From: JBLYYQ01 sp048550035
Lineage (GTDB): Bacteria; Nitrospinota_A; UBA7883; JBLYYQ01
Length of the DNA: 5,305 nucleotides
NCBI GenBank assembly: GCA_048550035.1
Contig: JBLYYQ010000127.1
Span: 1-5,305, forward strand
Reading direction: 5' to 3'
The notes beneath the pieces are model-generated. The model was not told where the DNA came from. It was given only the letters and a program-made list of their open reading frames with translations, and did not search any database. Of the stretch, positions 1 to 5,305 are shown in pieces. The translations under genes were made by a program, and so were the position numbers. Every line of letters starts with the position of its first letter. Position 1 is the first letter of the stretch.

Positions 1-668
1 CAGAATCATTTTTATCCCGATACAGATATCAAGTGATGGAATCCTACATTGGCAAAGAGCTCTATGAAGCACGCTATTTTCGAAAAACATTTAAAACCTA
101 TCCTGATATCCTAAACAGACTGATCCCAACTTTTACTGATGAGATTGATAATAATCAAGGGATCTTTGGCGGTGCATTAACATTTGGACTAAAAAATCCA
201 TTGCGAGCATTACGATTACTTGGCGCAAAGGGGATGATTGATAATCCAAAAGATTTTGGTGATTATTCATACGCAGAGGATAGATCCCATATTGATAAGG
301 ATTACCAAACTCGTGAAATCAAATCTAATCAAGAGTTTGATAATCGAACAATATTTTCAACTGCAGATATTGTTTTCTATGCTCACACACACTACGATAA
401 AGAAAACGATCATATTGAGGAGTTTAGTCAAGAGGTCTGTTATGACTGTATCGATCAATTCTCAAAAGTTAATAAAGATACTCCTTGCGTTGGCGATTGT
501 ACAGCTGAGGTTCATAACACAATCCGAGTTGATGGCAAGCGTAAAACTCATGTGATGGCGCTAGAAAATTGTGTTCAATGCACAACTTGTGAAATCGTTT
601 GTCCTGAAAGCAACCTACGGGTCAGGGCAGCTTTACATGGATTCGGACCAGATTTTTCTGGGATGTAA
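1..668 (+). CDS. ETF-quinone oxidoreductase-like flavoprotein, C-terminal part with Fe-S domain (5' truncated)
   Basis: The reading frame is open from the first complete codon (base 3), so this is the 3' part of a longer gene. The GTG/ATG pair at 33-38 is internal, not the start. The 'ESYIGKELYEARYFRKTFKT' segment resembles the late flavoprotein region of electron-transfer-flavoprotein:ubiquinone oxidoreductases (ETF-QO, FixC relatives). These membrane-associated enzymes pass electrons from ETF to quinone through FAD and a 4Fe-4S cluster. The protein ends with 'NCVQCTTCEIVCPESN' and 'GFGPDFSGM', matching the Fe-S domain and the Gly-rich, GM-ending tail of that family. The cysteine codons at 570, 579, 588 and 600 spell CxxCxxCxxxCP, a full ferredoxin-type motif. 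Four more lie upstream (438, 447, 486, 498). About 220 residues are present of a family length near 550, so the FAD-binding N-terminus is outside the window. The gene is convergent with mutL. A FixC/FixX-like fusion or a related dehydrogenase is the main alternative. Confidence 0.85.
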   Translation, partial: ESFLSRYRYQVMESYIGKELYEARYFRKTFKTYPDILNRLIPTFTDEIDNNQGIFGGALTFGLKNPLRALRLLGAKGMIDNPKDFGDYSYAEDRSHIDKDYQTREIKSNQEFDNRTIFSTADIVFYAHTHYDKENDHIEEFSQEVCYDCIDQFSKVNKDTPCVGDCTAEVHNTIRVDGKRKTHVMALENCVQCTTCEIVCPESNLRVRAALHGFGPDFSGM

Positions 669-673
669 CTTTC

Positions 674-688
674 ATTCCTTAAAGGGAT
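674..688. terminator. possible weak hairpin between convergent genes
   Basis: ATTCC (674-678) can pair with GGGAT (684-688), including one G-U pair, around a 5-base loop. It lies in the 27-base gap between the convergent stop codons of the oxidoreductase gene and mutL, where a shared terminator would be expected. The stem is short and no clear T-run follows on either strand, so it is weak support for termination. Confidence 0.25.
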
Positions 689-695
689 TGCTAAC

Positions 696-2537
696 TTATT
701 TGCGCAGGAAACCTTTGAGTAAATCTTCTTTATCAAGTCCGAATGTAATAGGGCGCCCATGAGGGCAGCTGTATGGAAGCTTGCATTTTTTTAGGTCACT
801 AATTAGAGCATGTATCTCTTCATTTTTCATTATATCATTTGCTTTCACCGCTCCTTTACATGCTGTCATATTGATTATATCTACGAAATGGTCTTTGAGT
901 TCACCCTTAGTCTCAAAATGTGCGATATCGTCTAATAGATTGGTAAGATTGGTATCAACTTTATCAGTTTTTAGTATTGCAGGAACAGCTCTTATTAGAA
1001 ATGATACTTCACTAAACTCTTCTAATAGATATCCAAATCGTTTTAATTCATCTAAGTTTCTTCTTATAAACTCCGCTTCTGCAACGGAGACTTTAAACTC
1101 AGTAGGTAATAGAACTGTTTGACTTGGAATTGCCCCAGATTGATATTTGAGTGATAACTGCTCGAATAAGACCCGCTCGTGTGCTGTATGCTGATCGATT
1201 ACGATTAGCTTACTGTTATCTTCTAATAGTATAAATGTGTTAAATAACTGTCCTATCACTCTAAAGCTATCGGATAATCTATCGCTAAAGAGTGAGAAGT
1301 TTTCCTCATTAACTTTTGAATCTGCTTCTTGATTACTTTCCCATGCTTTTGTTGCAGGTGCATGTAGAGTTGTGGATATATCTTTGAGACCTTTGGTAAA
1401 GTAAAAATCTTCTGGGATAGTATTAGATTTAACAGGCTCAGTAACAGGAGGATCAGTTTGCAAGTTAGGGCGGATATGAGTATTGATAGGATATGAGCTC
1501 TCTTCTTTTAGTGACATTTTACTCTTTGCCAACTTTGAGTCGGATTGAAGTTTGGTTGTAAGTAAATTGATAATCCCATTCCTGACTAACTCAATAATGA
1601 TCTGGTTATTTGAAAATCTCACTTCAGTTTTTGCAGGATGGGTATTAACATCGGTGAATCCAACAGGAGTAGCAATATTTAAAAATAGAGCAGGGAATCT
1701 CCCTTTTGGCATTAAGGAGCGATACCCTTCACTGATTGCAAAAGAGATGAACCGATCTTTAATATAACGGCTATTGACAAATGTATATTGCCATTTTCGA
1801 TTTGAGAATGTAGATTCTGGTCTTGAGATAAACCCTTCTAATTGACAATCTTGGTATTTAAACTTCAGTGGCACTAGATTATCCTCGATGCTATCAGAGA
1901 AAGTCCTCTTTATTCTTTCAAGAATATTTTCAGATGGTGCGTGGTAAATAGTTTTTCCATTCTTGACAAATTTAAACTCGATATTAGAATTTGATAATGC
2001 TTCAACATAGAGCATCTCCAACGCTTTAGTAGCTTCAGAAGGTTCAGATTTAAGAAACTTTTTTCGGACAGGAGTATTGTAGAATAGATCACGTACTATG
2101 ATATCACTCCCTTTGATAGGAGGCGATTTTGTTACAGTAGCAACAGTACCTCCTTCGATCATAAGCTTTACCCCTTCAGTCAAGTTGCTATGAGTCGTAT
2201 TAATTTGAACTCTGGCAACACTTGCAATTGATGGTAAAGCTTCGCCTCTAAATCCATAAGTCGCAATGGTGTCTAAGTCTGCAACGCTTCTTAGCTTACT
2301 TGTTGCGTGACGCTCGATTGAGAGTAGAGCGTCATCATAACTCATACCTATCCCGTTGTCAGTAACCCTGATGAAGCTTTTACCTCCATTCTTTATTTCG
2401 ACTCTGATCGAGTCTGCTCCTGCATCAATAGAATTTTCTATTAACTCTTTTATGATAGAAGATGGATCTTGAACTACTTCACCTGCTGCAATCTGATTTG
2501 CTATTGAGGGCGAAAGGCGTCTGATTCTATTTTTCAT
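696..2537 (-). CDS. mutL: DNA mismatch repair protein MutL (endonuclease type)
   Basis: MutL links mismatch recognition by MutS to strand incision and removal. This complete 613-residue protein has the GHKL ATPase domain at the N-terminus: ANQIAAGEVV (13-22), ELIENSIDAGA (31-41, with the Mg-binding Glu/Asn), DNGIGM (60-65), HATSK (77-81) and GFRGEAL (95-101). A variable linker of roughly residues 335-420 follows, then the C-terminal dimerization domain. That domain carries the latent nuclease signature: DQHTAHERVLFE (448-459), ACKGAVKA (559-566) and CPHGRPI (591-597). These metal-site motifs are typical of bacteria that nick with MutL instead of MutH. Two departures from consensus are visible: the usual GEVVERPAS reads GEVVQDPSS, and the usual DQHA reads DQHT. 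The ATG at 2535-2537 gives the expected short lead into the conserved IRRLSPSIANQIAAGE block. The ribosome-binding site is only a weak GTAGG close to the start. No partner gene is adjacent in the same direction. Confidence 0.98.
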   Translation of the reverse strand: MKNRIRRLSPSIANQIAAGEVVQDPSSIIKELIENSIDAGADSIRVEIKNGGKSFIRVTDNGIGMSYDDALLSIERHATSKLRSVADLDTIATYGFRGEALPSIASVARVQINTTHSNLTEGVKLMIEGGTVATVTKSPPIKGSDIIVRDLFYNTPVRKKFLKSEPSEATKALEMLYVEALSNSNIEFKFVKNGKTIYHAPSENILERIKRTFSDSIEDNLVPLKFKYQDCQLEGFISRPESTFSNRKWQYTFVNSRYIKDRFISFAISEGYRSLMPKGRFPALFLNIATPVGFTDVNTHPAKTEVRFSNNQIIIELVRNGIINLLTTKLQSDSKLAKSKMSLKEESSYPINTHIRPNLQTDPPVTEPVKSNTIPEDFYFTKGLKDISTTLHAPATKAWESNQEADSKVNEENFSLFSDRLSDSFRVIGQLFNTFILLEDNSKLIVIDQHTAHERVLFEQLSLKYQSGAIPSQTVLLPTEFKVSVAEAEFIRRNLDELKRFGYLLEEFSEVSFLIRAVPAILKTDKVDTNLTNLLDDIAHFETKGELKDHFVDIINMTACKGAVKANDIMKNEEIHALISDLKKCKLPYSCPHGRPITFGLDKEDLLKGFLRK

Positions 2538-2578
2538 CTGCCTACAAAATAAGAGTTACGACTTCGCATATAATAATC

Positions 2579-2590
2579 ATTCTATAGAAT
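2579..2590. repeat. 12-base perfect palindrome in the mutL/lipoprotein divergent region
   Basis: ATTCTATAGAAT is a perfect inverted repeat in the 179-base region between the divergent starts, about 42 bases upstream of the mutL ATG. Its position suits an operator or part of the mutL promoter. The sequence is AT-rich, so chance is possible and no regulator is recognised. Confidence 0.3.
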
Positions 2591-2673
2591 CTCTTATAGC
2601 AGAGCAAGTATAGATTTTAAAACTTAAACAAGAAGATATACTGTATAGCCATAGCCTCACTTGATTATTTCGA

Positions 2674-2703
2674 TTGACAACTATCCTATCTTCTTCTTAA
2701 TAT
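2674..2703 (+). promoter_or_regulatory. putative sigma-70 promoter for the lipoprotein-permease cluster
   Basis: A perfect -35 hexamer TTGACA (2674-2679) is followed after 18 bases by TAATAT (2698-2703, 4 of 6 matches to TATAAT). A better -10 match, TATAAG (2703-2708), lies at an unfavourable 23-base spacing. With the first choice, transcription would begin near 2710, only about 7 bases before the ATG at 2717. That would leave a very short leader. No clear Shine-Dalgarno sequence is present there, which agrees with a near-leaderless message. Confidence 0.45.
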
Positions 2704-2716
2704 ATAAGATGATAAT

Positions 2717-2902
2717 ATGAAATATCTGATAATAGTAGTAATAATGGTATTGGTGGCACCGGTATTTGGCTGTAGTAGCCTTGATGCTGAATCGAAAGCT
2801 AAGCCTCGATTATTAGTTGACATCTGTCGTGATAGGGTAAGTACTGGCAGTGCCACTTCTGCCCAATGTGAGTCCGCTATGAGCTATGGGAAGGTAAAAT
2901 GA
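2717..2902 (+). CDS. small predicted lipoprotein, function unknown
   Basis: This 61-residue protein begins with a hydrophobic signal segment (MKYLIIVVIMVLVAPVFG) that ends in a lipobox-like V-F-G-C. Signal peptidase II would be expected to cut before Cys19, leaving a lipid-anchored peptide of about 43 residues. The mature part is polar and has two further cysteines (Cys37 and Cys51) that could form a disulfide or bind a metal in the periplasm. I do not recognise a family. It looks real because it follows a promoter-like sequence and its stop overlaps the next gene's ATG in the shared bases ATGA (2899-2902), a typical translational coupling arrangement. The context suggests a periplasmic accessory to the downstream permease. 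The ATG at 2717 lacks a good Shine-Dalgarno sequence, but it places the signal peptide correctly. Confidence 0.7.
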   Translation: MKYLIIVVIMVLVAPVFGCSSLDAESKAKPRLLVDICRDRVSTGSATSAQCESAMSYGKVK

Positions 2903-3066
2903 ATAATAAAAAAAATATCTCAAAACCAGGTCTGTTTGCACGAATAATTGATAAAATTGATAAAAAATTAGTTGAAAAAGCTAATCAGGGGTCTTGCTGT
3001 CAAAAAGATGATGGTAAAAACTCAAATGATAGTGCTGATACAAGTAGCAAACCTCCTTGCTGCTAA
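2899..3066 (+). CDS. 55-residue lysine-rich protein with two Cys-Cys pairs
   Basis: The frame runs from ATG 2899 to TAA 3064-3066 and encodes a small soluble protein. Residues 1-30 form a lysine-rich, probably helical segment (GLFARIIDKIDKKLVEKANQ at 11-30). A polar, Ser/Asp/Asn-rich and probably disordered stretch covers about 35-50. Cysteine pairs sit at 33-34 (GSCC) and at the extreme C-terminus, 54-55 (KPPCC). Vicinal cysteines often bind thiophilic metals or trivalent arsenic, or undergo thiol exchange, so a cytoplasmic metal-capture or delivery role for the adjacent permease is a reasonable inference. There is no signal peptide. The start overlaps the lipoprotein stop by 4 bases, and its end overlaps the permease start by 10 bases, so all three should be translated together. 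I cannot assign a named family. The gene is short enough to be missed by automated annotation. Confidence 0.75.
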   Translation: MNNKKNISKPGLFARIIDKIDKKLVEKANQGSCCQKDDGKNSNDSADTSSKPPCC

Positions 3067-4013
3067 ACATAACTGATTGGCTTGTCTATGATCTTTTGAA
3101 GTTAGATCGTAATGGAGACTTAGGTAATCTGCTGAGCTTCTTTTTTTATGATTCAATAAAAATCGTTCTGCTTCTCTTTATGCTGATTTTTATTATCAGC
3201 ATTCTGACAACCTATTTGCCGCAAAAAAAGATCAAACTCTGGATGAAGAGGAGAGGAATATCTGGATATTTCTTTGCTTCATTCTTTGGGGCGATAACAC
3301 CATTTTGTTCTTGCTCATCAATTCCACTGTTCATCGGGTTTCTCAAAGCTGGAGTGCCACTCGGTGTAACATTTGCGTTCCTAATTACTTCACCAATTAT
3401 CAATGAATATCTGGTCGTACTTATGATTGGATTCTTTGGCTGGAAAATTACTCTACTCTATATCGCAAGTGGACTAATCATTGGAGTGACTTCTGGGATT
3501 GTATTAGGGAAGCTCAAGTTAGAGCAATATATTGTGGATGATATCCGGACCGATAGTGCTGATGAAAATGGTAAGATATATGAAACATTTGCTAGCAGAT
3601 TAAAATTTGGGATAGATGAAGCTATCAGTATTGTCCGTAAAATTTGGATCTGGATATTAGTTGGAATTGGGATCGGCGCTATTATTCATAATTATGTTCC
3701 GGATGAGATTATTCAAACAATTCTTGGGCGGAGTTCTTTTTTATCAGTCCCGATTGCAACGTTGCTAGGTGTTCCTATTTATGGGAGTTGTGCTGCTATT
3801 ATTCCTATTGCACTGGTCTTATTTCAAAAAGGTGTTCCACTTGGAAGCGCACTTGCCTTTATGATAGCGATCGCTGCACTTAGTCTCCCTGAAGCGATTA
3901 TATTAAGGCGGACTATGAAACTTAAATTGATCACTATCTTTTTTTCGATCACAACATTTGCCATTATTCTAACTGGATATATCTTCAACTTTTTGCAACC
4001 ATTCCTAACATGA
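3057..4013 (+). CDS. ArsP_1/YraQ (DUF318)-family permease, predicted metal or metalloid exporter
   Basis: This 318-residue polytopic inner-membrane protein belongs to the permease family that includes the organoarsenical exporter ArsP and SO_0444-type Cu/Zn efflux proteins. Hydrophobic segments lie near residues 32-53, 68-95, 103-125, 128-150, 196-212, 228-256, 262-282 and 290-312. A hydrophilic cytoplasmic-type loop lies around 158-185. The signature TPFCSCSSIPLF (81-92) holds Cys84 and Cys86. A second half-motif, GSCAAIIPIAL (243-253), holds Cys245. The pieces AGVPLGVTFAFLI (98-110) and KGVPLGSALAFMI (258-270) show the family's internal duplication. The amino end (DWLVYDLLKL) looks family-like, so the N-terminus is probably complete. 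An in-frame TAG at 3045-3047 and the lack of ATG make TTG 3057 the first possible start. It has no Shine-Dalgarno site and overlaps the preceding gene by 10 bases, implying coupled translation. Family membership is firm, but the substrate is inferred only. Confidence 0.93.
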   Translation: MLLNITDWLVYDLLKLDRNGDLGNLLSFFFYDSIKIVLLLFMLIFIISILTTYLPQKKIKLWMKRRGISGYFFASFFGAITPFCSCSSIPLFIGFLKAGVPLGVTFAFLITSPIINEYLVVLMIGFFGWKITLLYIASGLIIGVTSGIVLGKLKLEQYIVDDIRTDSADENGKIYETFASRLKFGIDEAISIVRKIWIWILVGIGIGAIIHNYVPDEIIQTILGRSSFLSVPIATLLGVPIYGSCAAIIPIALVLFQKGVPLGSALAFMIAIAALSLPEAIILRRTMKLKLITIFFSITTFAIILTGYIFNFLQPFLT

Positions 4014-4020
4014 CTTTCTA

Positions 4021-4036
4021 AAAGCTTACTAGCTTT
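4021..4036 (+). terminator. possible hairpin just after the permease gene
   Basis: AAAGCT (4021-4026) and AGCTTT (4031-4036) form a perfect 6-base inverted repeat with a 4-base loop, 8 bases after the permease stop. The downstream sequence is GGGATTTAATAAATTTT, which is AT-rich but not a true T-run. It is a candidate weak terminator separating the permease cluster from cbiM. Confidence 0.35.
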
Positions 4037-4094
4037 GGGATTTAATAAATTTTGGTGACTCTTAAATTTGAGCAAACAGTTTAACCGTCAATAT

Positions 4095-4109
4095 CTAGCA
4101 ACTAGCTAG
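4095..4109. repeat. small inverted repeat in the cbiM leader
   Basis: CTAGC (4095-4099) and GCTAG (4105-4109) flank a 5-base spacer about 105 bases upstream of cbiM. It could be a small hairpin or an operator half-site pair for a metal-responsive regulator. It does not match the cobalamin riboswitch core or a NikR-type GTATGA/TCATAC operator that I can recognise. The rest of the 4014-4212 gap shows no gene. Confidence 0.25.
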
Positions 4110-4180
4110 GAAGGTGGATGCCATAAAACCAATAATATATTAGCTAACAGTTTTTAGATAGTGATAGAATCAAAGTTTGC

Positions 4181-4186
4181 TATAAA
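4181..4186 (+). promoter_or_regulatory. candidate -10 element for cbiM
   Basis: TATAAA (4181-4186) matches five of six positions of the -10 consensus and lies 26 bases before the cbiM ATG, leaving room for the ribosome-binding site. No good -35 hexamer sits at the right spacing, so the promoter would be weak or dependent on an activator. A second -10-like TATACT (4197-4202) abuts the Shine-Dalgarno and is less likely. Confidence 0.3.
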
Positions 4187-4202
4187 TGTAGTTTGATATA
4201 CT

Positions 4203-4207
4203 AGGAG
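4203..4207 (+). promoter_or_regulatory. ribosome-binding site of cbiM
   Basis: AGGAG lies 5 bases before the ATG at 4213. It is the clearest Shine-Dalgarno sequence in the window. It fixes this start, which also gives the invariant MHIAEG amino end. Confidence 0.8.
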
Positions 4208-4212
4208 AATAG

Positions 4213-4818
4213 ATGCATATTGCAGAAGGTGTTCTCTCTACACCGCTGATAGTATCAGGTTGCCTACTTTCTGCTGCTGGAGTTGGAATAGGACTTAAGA
4301 AATTAGAAGAAAAAAATATAGTCAAAGTTGCAATATTTTCATCAGCCTTTTTTGTGGTTTCACTTCTCCATATCCCGCTAGGAGTTTATAGTGCACATCT
4401 TACCTTAAATGGTCTGATGGGGGTCATACTTGGCTGGCCAGTATTTTGTTCTGTGTTGATAGTCCTTTTTTTACAAACGACATTATTTCAAATTGGTGGA
4501 TTAACTGCTTTAGGAGTCAACACATTTAATATTGCGGTGCCTGCATTAGTCGCTTTTTTCTGTTTTAAACCATTCCTTAAACGAGATCTGCTACCATGCT
4601 GGCTAGTTGGATTTCTGATAGGGTCGCTATCAACCTTATTAACACTTGCACTACTATCACTCTCATTAGTAACAACAAGTAAAGATTATTACATAGTTGC
4701 AAAAATCAGCGTTATTGCTAATATGCCAGTTATTATATTAGAAGGTGTTGTGACAGCTTTATTGATTCAGTTTATTAAAAAGATTAAACCTGAAATATTA
4801 GATCTATGTGGAAAATAG
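4213..4818 (+). CDS. cbiM: CbiM/NikM-family substrate-binding membrane component of an ECF nickel/cobalt transporter
   Basis: CbiM/NikM proteins bind Co2+ or Ni2+ in the inner membrane and determine the specificity of group I ECF transporters, which are powered by CbiQO/NikQO. This complete 201-residue protein starts with MHIAEG. In NikM structures the free amino end and His2 take part in metal coordination, so the exact start matters, and it is supported by the AGGAG site. Downstream come SLLHIPLGVYSAHLTLNGLMG (His53 and His62, the second in the conserved H-L-x-L-N-G block) and GGLTALGVNTFNIAVPAL (99-116), both family hallmarks. Hydrophobic segments near 8-28, 37-57, 65-95, 104-120, 131-155 and 165-188 fit the family fold. 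It lacks the fused CbiN/NikN-like C-terminal extension seen in some members. A separate NikL-like gene follows with a 13-base overlap, suggesting a nickel-type or undetermined Ni/Co system. Metal choice cannot be decided from this sequence. Confidence 0.95.
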   Translation: MHIAEGVLSTPLIVSGCLLSAAGVGIGLKKLEEKNIVKVAIFSSAFFVVSLLHIPLGVYSAHLTLNGLMGVILGWPVFCSVLIVLFLQTTLFQIGGLTALGVNTFNIAVPALVAFFCFKPFLKRDLLPCWLVGFLIGSLSTLLTLALLSLSLVTTSKDYYIVAKISVIANMPVIILEGVVTALLIQFIKKIKPEILDLCGK

Positions 4819-5305
4819 TTTTAGCTATAACATTAGTGACAGTTGCAATACCGATCTCATCAATGGCTCATGAAATTAAGCTCCACTCCTACCTTAAGGG
4901 TAAGACAATTTATGGCGAGGCTCACTTTCCTGATGATACCCCACTACGAAATAAAGTAGTCAAAATCTATTCTACAAATGAGAATAAACTTATTAAAACT
5001 TTAGCAACTGATAGTGATGGTAAATTTATAACATTATTGGATGAAATCGATTCTGATTTAAGAGTGGAACTGATAACTTCTGACGGTCATAAGGTTGTAT
5101 CGAATATTACTAAACCAGACAAAACTATCCTAAAAAATCATCTAGAGGGTAGCGATGCTACCTTAACGCAAGAAGCAATCGAATCGCTAACGAGTAGGGT
5201 GATACAGCTCGAGCAAGCAAATAGTAAGAAATCAATTGCAACTATCATTGGTGCCATTGGCTGGATTATAGGTCTTTTTGGACTCTTTTTCTTCTTTTAC
5301 AAGCC
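4806..5305 (+). CDS. NikL/CbiL-like accessory protein of ECF nickel/cobalt transporter (3' truncated)
   Basis: The frame opens at ATG 4806, overlapping the end of cbiM by 13 bases in another frame, and runs off the window after 166 codons. Residues 1-21 are a signal peptide with a cleavage site after SMA. The mature chain starts HEIKLHSYLKGKTIYGEAHF. Residues 22-100 look like a beta-sandwich domain (KTLATDSDGKF is a typical strand-turn-strand), as in the extracytoplasmic domain of NikL/CbiL-type proteins. A charged, probable coiled-coil segment (about 117-142) leads to a C-terminal membrane anchor, IIGAIGWIIGLFGLFFFF (147-164). This layout and the GAIGWIIGLFGL pattern match NikL-type components that accompany NikM without NikN. 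Such proteins are thought to help metal loading into the membrane component. The amino-terminal histidine of the mature protein and His27 could bind metal. Few residues are likely missing. There is no Shine-Dalgarno site, so translation is probably coupled to cbiM. Confidence 0.85.
   Translation, partial: MWKIVLAITLVTVAIPISSMAHEIKLHSYLKGKTIYGEAHFPDDTPLRNKVVKIYSTNENKLIKTLATDSDGKFITLLDEIDSDLRVELITSDGHKVVSNITKPDKTILKNHLEGSDATLTQEAIESLTSRVIQLEQANSKKSIATIIGAIGWIIGLFGLFFFFYK

Noticed and set aside
33..38. GTG/ATG pair as the true start of the first gene
   Set aside because: The frame is open to the left edge and the protein would begin in the middle of a conserved ETF-QO-like domain, so the gene starts outside the window.
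238..555. Open frame of 105 codons in another frame of the oxidoreductase gene
   Set aside because: The overlapping oxidoreductase frame carries the conserved Fe-S motifs. This one is an isoleucine-rich shadow with no ribosome-binding site.
781..1122. Open frame of 113 codons on the plus strand
   Set aside because: It lies fully inside mutL on the opposite strand. mutL has unmistakable conserved motifs there, and the plus-strand product shows no family features.
3057..4013. Naming the permease arsP or assigning it to a specific metal
   Set aside because: The family includes transporters with different substrates, there is no ars regulator or ars gene nearby, and the sequence alone does not fix specificity.
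3824..4075. Minus-strand open frame of 83 codons across the permease end
   Set aside because: It is mostly antisense to conserved permease sequence, with no recognisable domain or start signal.
4014..4212. Cobalamin riboswitch upstream of cbiM
   Set aside because: I looked for the B12-box-like core and its conserved flanking pieces and found only a short GGTGGATGCC stretch, which is not enough.

Overview
This AT-rich window (roughly 35-40% GC by eye) comes from a bacterium, most likely Gram-negative. It carries an ETF-quinone-oxidoreductase-type flavoprotein end, a small lipoprotein, and a MutL of the endonuclease type found in bacteria that lack MutH. That MutL argues against an enterobacterium. 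A marine or deltaproteobacteria-like lineage would fit, but the sequence alone does not settle it. I found no RNA genes, mobile elements or CRISPR array.

Layout. Bases 1-668 (+) are the 3' end of a flavoprotein:quinone oxidoreductase gene that ends in a cysteine-rich iron-sulfur domain. It converges, with a 27-base gap, on mutL (696-2537, -), a complete mismatch-repair gene. A 179-base divergent region (2538-2716) separates mutL from a tight rightward cluster of three genes. These are a 61-residue lipoprotein (2717-2902), a 55-residue lysine-rich protein with two Cys-Cys pairs (2899-3066), and a 318-residue membrane permease of the ArsP_1/YraQ (DUF318) family (3057-4013, TTG start). The three reading frames overlap by 4 and 10 bases, so they are almost certainly co-translated. 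A 199-base gap with small hairpins then precedes a second transport operon. It consists of cbiM (4213-4818), the substrate-binding membrane component of an ECF-type nickel/cobalt transporter, followed with a 13-base overlap by an exported, membrane-anchored NikL/CbiL-like accessory protein (4806 to the window edge). The energizing components (CbiQ/NikQ and CbiO/NikO) would be expected just past the right edge.

How the genes fit together. The right half is a metal-handling region: a predicted metal or metalloid exporter with two small cysteine-containing partners, next to a nickel/cobalt uptake system. The least described part is the lipoprotein, Cys-Cys peptide and permease cassette. Its substrate is not known from sequence. 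The paired cysteines and the permease's Cys-Ser-Cys motif suggest a thiophilic metal or metalloid.
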